From the NCBI RefSeq assembly GCF_020329435.1, contig NZ_JAGKJK010000003.1, positions 62,001-126,000 of the forward strand: DNA of 64,000 nt. The letters run 5' to 3'. The DNA comes from Bradyrhizobium hereditatis (GTDB taxonomy: Bacteria > Pseudomonadota > Alphaproteobacteria > Rhizobiales > Xanthobacteraceae). This document shows positions 62,254 to 64,000 of this stretch, one piece after another. The notes below the pieces were generated by a model. The model was not told the origin of the DNA, made no database searches, and saw nothing but the letters and a program-made list of their open reading frames with translations. The position numbers and the translations under genes were made by a program. The first letter of the stretch is position 1. Every line of letters starts with the position of its first letter.

Positions 62254-64000
62254 TCAGAATGCAGGGAGGAGATCGTCATCGTCGCGGGTGACGGCATGGG
62301 CCTGGCGGATGGTGCAGGACGCGTCTGCGGCTCGCTGCATCTGGCTGCGATCGGCGGCGGCATCAGAGTCATCGTCGAGCAATCGCTCCTCAATGAGGCG
62401 CGCTACGCGCGGTTGGTGCGTAGCTTCCTCAAACAGCGACGGTTGCTGCTTGAGACCGCCCTCCTCGCCACCCGCCGGTATGAGCTCTCCGTATGGGGTT
62501 GTTGCGAGGCGAAGGTCGATGTTACGAACCTGGCCGTGCCAATCATCAGGGCGTGCCGCTGGACGGTTAGGATAGTCTCCACTGCCAAGTCGCGGCGGCT
62601 GACGCAAACGGCTCACAAAGTTTGCATCTTCATAATGCCGGAGCTTTGAGGCTCGCACCGGTGCAAGTCCCGAGACGAGAACAATCGCCTGATCGGCCGG
62701 CAATTGCATCACCTCGCCAGGAGTAAGGAGCGGCCGGGCGGTCTCCTGGCGGCTAACCATGACGTGGCCGAGCCAGGGGGCAAGCCGATGGCCGGCGTAG
62801 TTGCGTTGCGCCCGCAATTCGGTCGCGGTGCCTAGGGCATCCGAAATGCGCTTTGCTGTCCGCTCGTCATTTGCGGCAAAGGCGATTCGGACATGGCAAT
62901 TGTCCAGGATCGCGTTGTTCTCGCCGTAGGCTTTTGCGATCTGATTGAGCGACTGTGCGATCAAATAGGCCCGGATGCCGTAGCCCGCCATGAAGGCGAG
63001 CGCGCTTTCGAAGAAGTCGAGCCGGCCGAGCGCTGGAAACTCATCCAGCATCATCAGGAGTTCGCGCTGCTTGCGCTTGCCCGTGTTCAGCGTTTCGGTC
63101 AGCCGGCGGCCGATCTGATTGAGGATCAACCGGATCAATGGCTTGGTCCGACTAATGTCCGATGGAGGCACAACGAGAAAGAGCGTGACCGGCTTGTTGG
63201 CACTGACCAGGTCAGCAATTCGCCAGTCGCAACTTTCGGTGTTTCGGCTGACGATGGGATCGCGGTAAAGCCCCAAAAAGCTTACAGCCGTCGAGAGCAC
63301 GCCTGAGCGCTCGTTCTCCGACTTATTCAGCAGCTCCCGCGCAGTCGCGGCGACCACGGGGTGAACTTTGGGCTCGGCCGCCGTCCCAAGGTGGTTCGTG
63401 GCCAGCATGATCCTGAGGGTTTTCTCAAAGGACTGCGCGGGATCCGCCAAGATCTCGGTGACCCGAGTAAGCGTCTTCCGCTCTTCGGCATAGAGTACAT
63501 GGAGGATGACGCCGACCAGCAGCGAATGGCTGGTCTTCTCCCAATGGGTGCGGCGCTCGAGTGCGCCTTCAGGGTCGACAAGGATATCGGCGATGTTCTG
63601 GACGTCGCGCACCTCGGCCGCGCCTTTGCGAACCTCGAGCAACGGATTGTAGCGCGCGCTTCTGGGATCAGTCGGATTGAATAACAGACAATGCGAGAAA
63701 GTTGAGCGCCAACCAGCCGTAAGCTCCCAGTTCTCCCCCTTGATGTCGTGCACTACCGCGGACGACGTCCAGGACAATAGCGTCGGCAGTACCAGCCCGA
63801 CGCCCTTTCCTGAGCGCGTCGGCGCAAAGCACATCACGTGCTCCGGCCCGTCGTGCCGCAGATAGTTATTCGCGAGACGACCAAGAAATACGCCCTTGGC
63901 CGCGAACAGCCCGGCAGCCTTGATCTCCTTGGAGCTTGCCCAGCGCGCGGATCCGTAGGTCGTGACGAGGAGATTTTGGCGCGCGCGCCAGACCGAGTTG
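62254..64000 (-). CDS. traG: TraG coupling protein (VirD4-like), 5' end outside the window
   Basis: At least 582 residues; the reading frame is open through the right edge, so the N-terminal membrane part is missing. The frame upstream of the first internal ATG reads TTYGSARWASSKEIKAAGLF and GPEHVMCFAPTRSGKGVGLV, which includes Walker A (PTRSGKG). Walker B is in LLMMLDEFPALG. TraG brings the relaxosome to the type IV channel. Confidence 0.94.
   Translation of the reverse strand, partial: NSVWRARQNLLVTTYGSARWASSKEIKAAGLFAAKGVFLGRLANNYLRHDGPEHVMCFAPTRSGKGVGLVLPTLLSWTSSAVVHDIKGENWELTAGWRSTFSHCLLFNPTDPRSARYNPLLEVRKGAAEVRDVQNIADILVDPEGALERRTHWEKTSHSLLVGVILHVLYAEERKTLTRVTEILADPAQSFEKTLRIMLATNHLGTAAEPKVHPVVAATARELLNKSENERSGVLSTAVSFLGLYRDPIVSRNTESCDWRIADLVSANKPVTLFLVVPPSDISRTKPLIRLILNQIGRRLTETLNTGKRKQRELLMMLDEFPALGRLDFFESALAFMAGYGIRAYLIAQSLNQIAKAYGENNAILDNCHVRIAFAANDERTAKRISDALGTATELRAQRNYAGHRLAPWLGHVMVSRQETARPLLTPGEVMQLPADQAIVLVSGLAPVRASKLRHYEDANFVSRLRQPPRLGSGDYPNRPAARPDDWHGQVRNIDLRLATTPYGELIPAGGEEGGLKQQPSLFEEATHQPRVARLIEERLLDDDSDAAADRSQMQRAADASCTIRQAHAVTRDDDDLLPAF

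Larger units (their letters stand above)
51524..64000. mobile_element. Left end of an integrative conjugative element (tRNA-Thr site)
   Basis: Bounded on the left by the tRNA-Thr fragment and containing an XRE regulator, a DUF2274 protein and a full trb mating-pair set with traG, all on the minus strand after the first kilobase. The right end, with relaxase, replication or partition genes, integrase and intact tRNA-Thr, lies outside the window. Gene order is that of the trb-traG elements found widely in Rhizobiales. Confidence 0.75.

Overview
The window is high-GC DNA from an alphaproteobacterium, most likely Bradyrhizobium or a close relative in the Nitrobacteraceae. The pointers are the glutathione reductase and sensor-kinase types, a CtrA box, several families of long palindromic intergenic repeats of the kind common in Bradyrhizobium, and conserved small hypothetical proteins typical of that genus.

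Core chromosome (1-29413). Housekeeping and catabolic genes: alpha/beta hydrolase, isochorismatase-like hydrolase, FMN reductase, 3-hydroxybutyryl-CoA dehydrogenase, glutathione reductase, rpiA, gph, moaA, a TRAP transporter with two tandem paralogous binding proteins, the Mrp Fe-S carrier, and a PleC/DivJ-like histidine kinase behind a CtrA box. At 20464-27462 lies a complete gamma-resorcylate (2,6-dihydroxybenzoate) pathway: MarR regulator, two-component resorcinol hydroxylase, decarboxylase, MFS importer, maleylacetate reductase and hydroxyquinol 1,2-dioxygenase. The segment ends with dusA.

Island 1 (about 29414-51523). A tyrosine integrase sits directly upstream of dusA, a known integration hotspot, and dusA begins with a TTG next to the junction. 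The island carries a sulfonate-type ABC transporter with a TauD-like dioxygenase, then a conspicuous cluster: two more NitT/TauT-type ABC transporters, a Crp-family regulator, a HEAT-repeat protein, an AprB-like ferredoxin, an AprA-like flavoprotein and a DUF971 protein. One binding protein carries a C-terminal NosL-like domain. I regard this cluster as the best candidate for an undescribed system. The island is littered with broken genes (serine acetyltransferase, methyltransferase, HAD hydrolase, ABC permease, amidase, IS66, pentapeptide protein), whereas I saw no broken gene in the flanking regions. It also holds a SieB-like superinfection-exclusion gene.

Element 2 (51524-64000 and beyond). 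A 55-base 3' fragment of tRNA-Thr(CGT), oriented with its CCA end outward, marks the left end of a second integrated element. Inside it are an XRE regulator, a hypothetical protein, a DUF2274 protein and the conjugation (mating-pair) genes trbI-G-F-L-J-E-D-C-B, a CopG-like protein and traG, all on the minus strand. This looks like the left end of an integrative conjugative element. Its relaxase, integrase and intact tRNA-Thr gene should lie to the right of the window.
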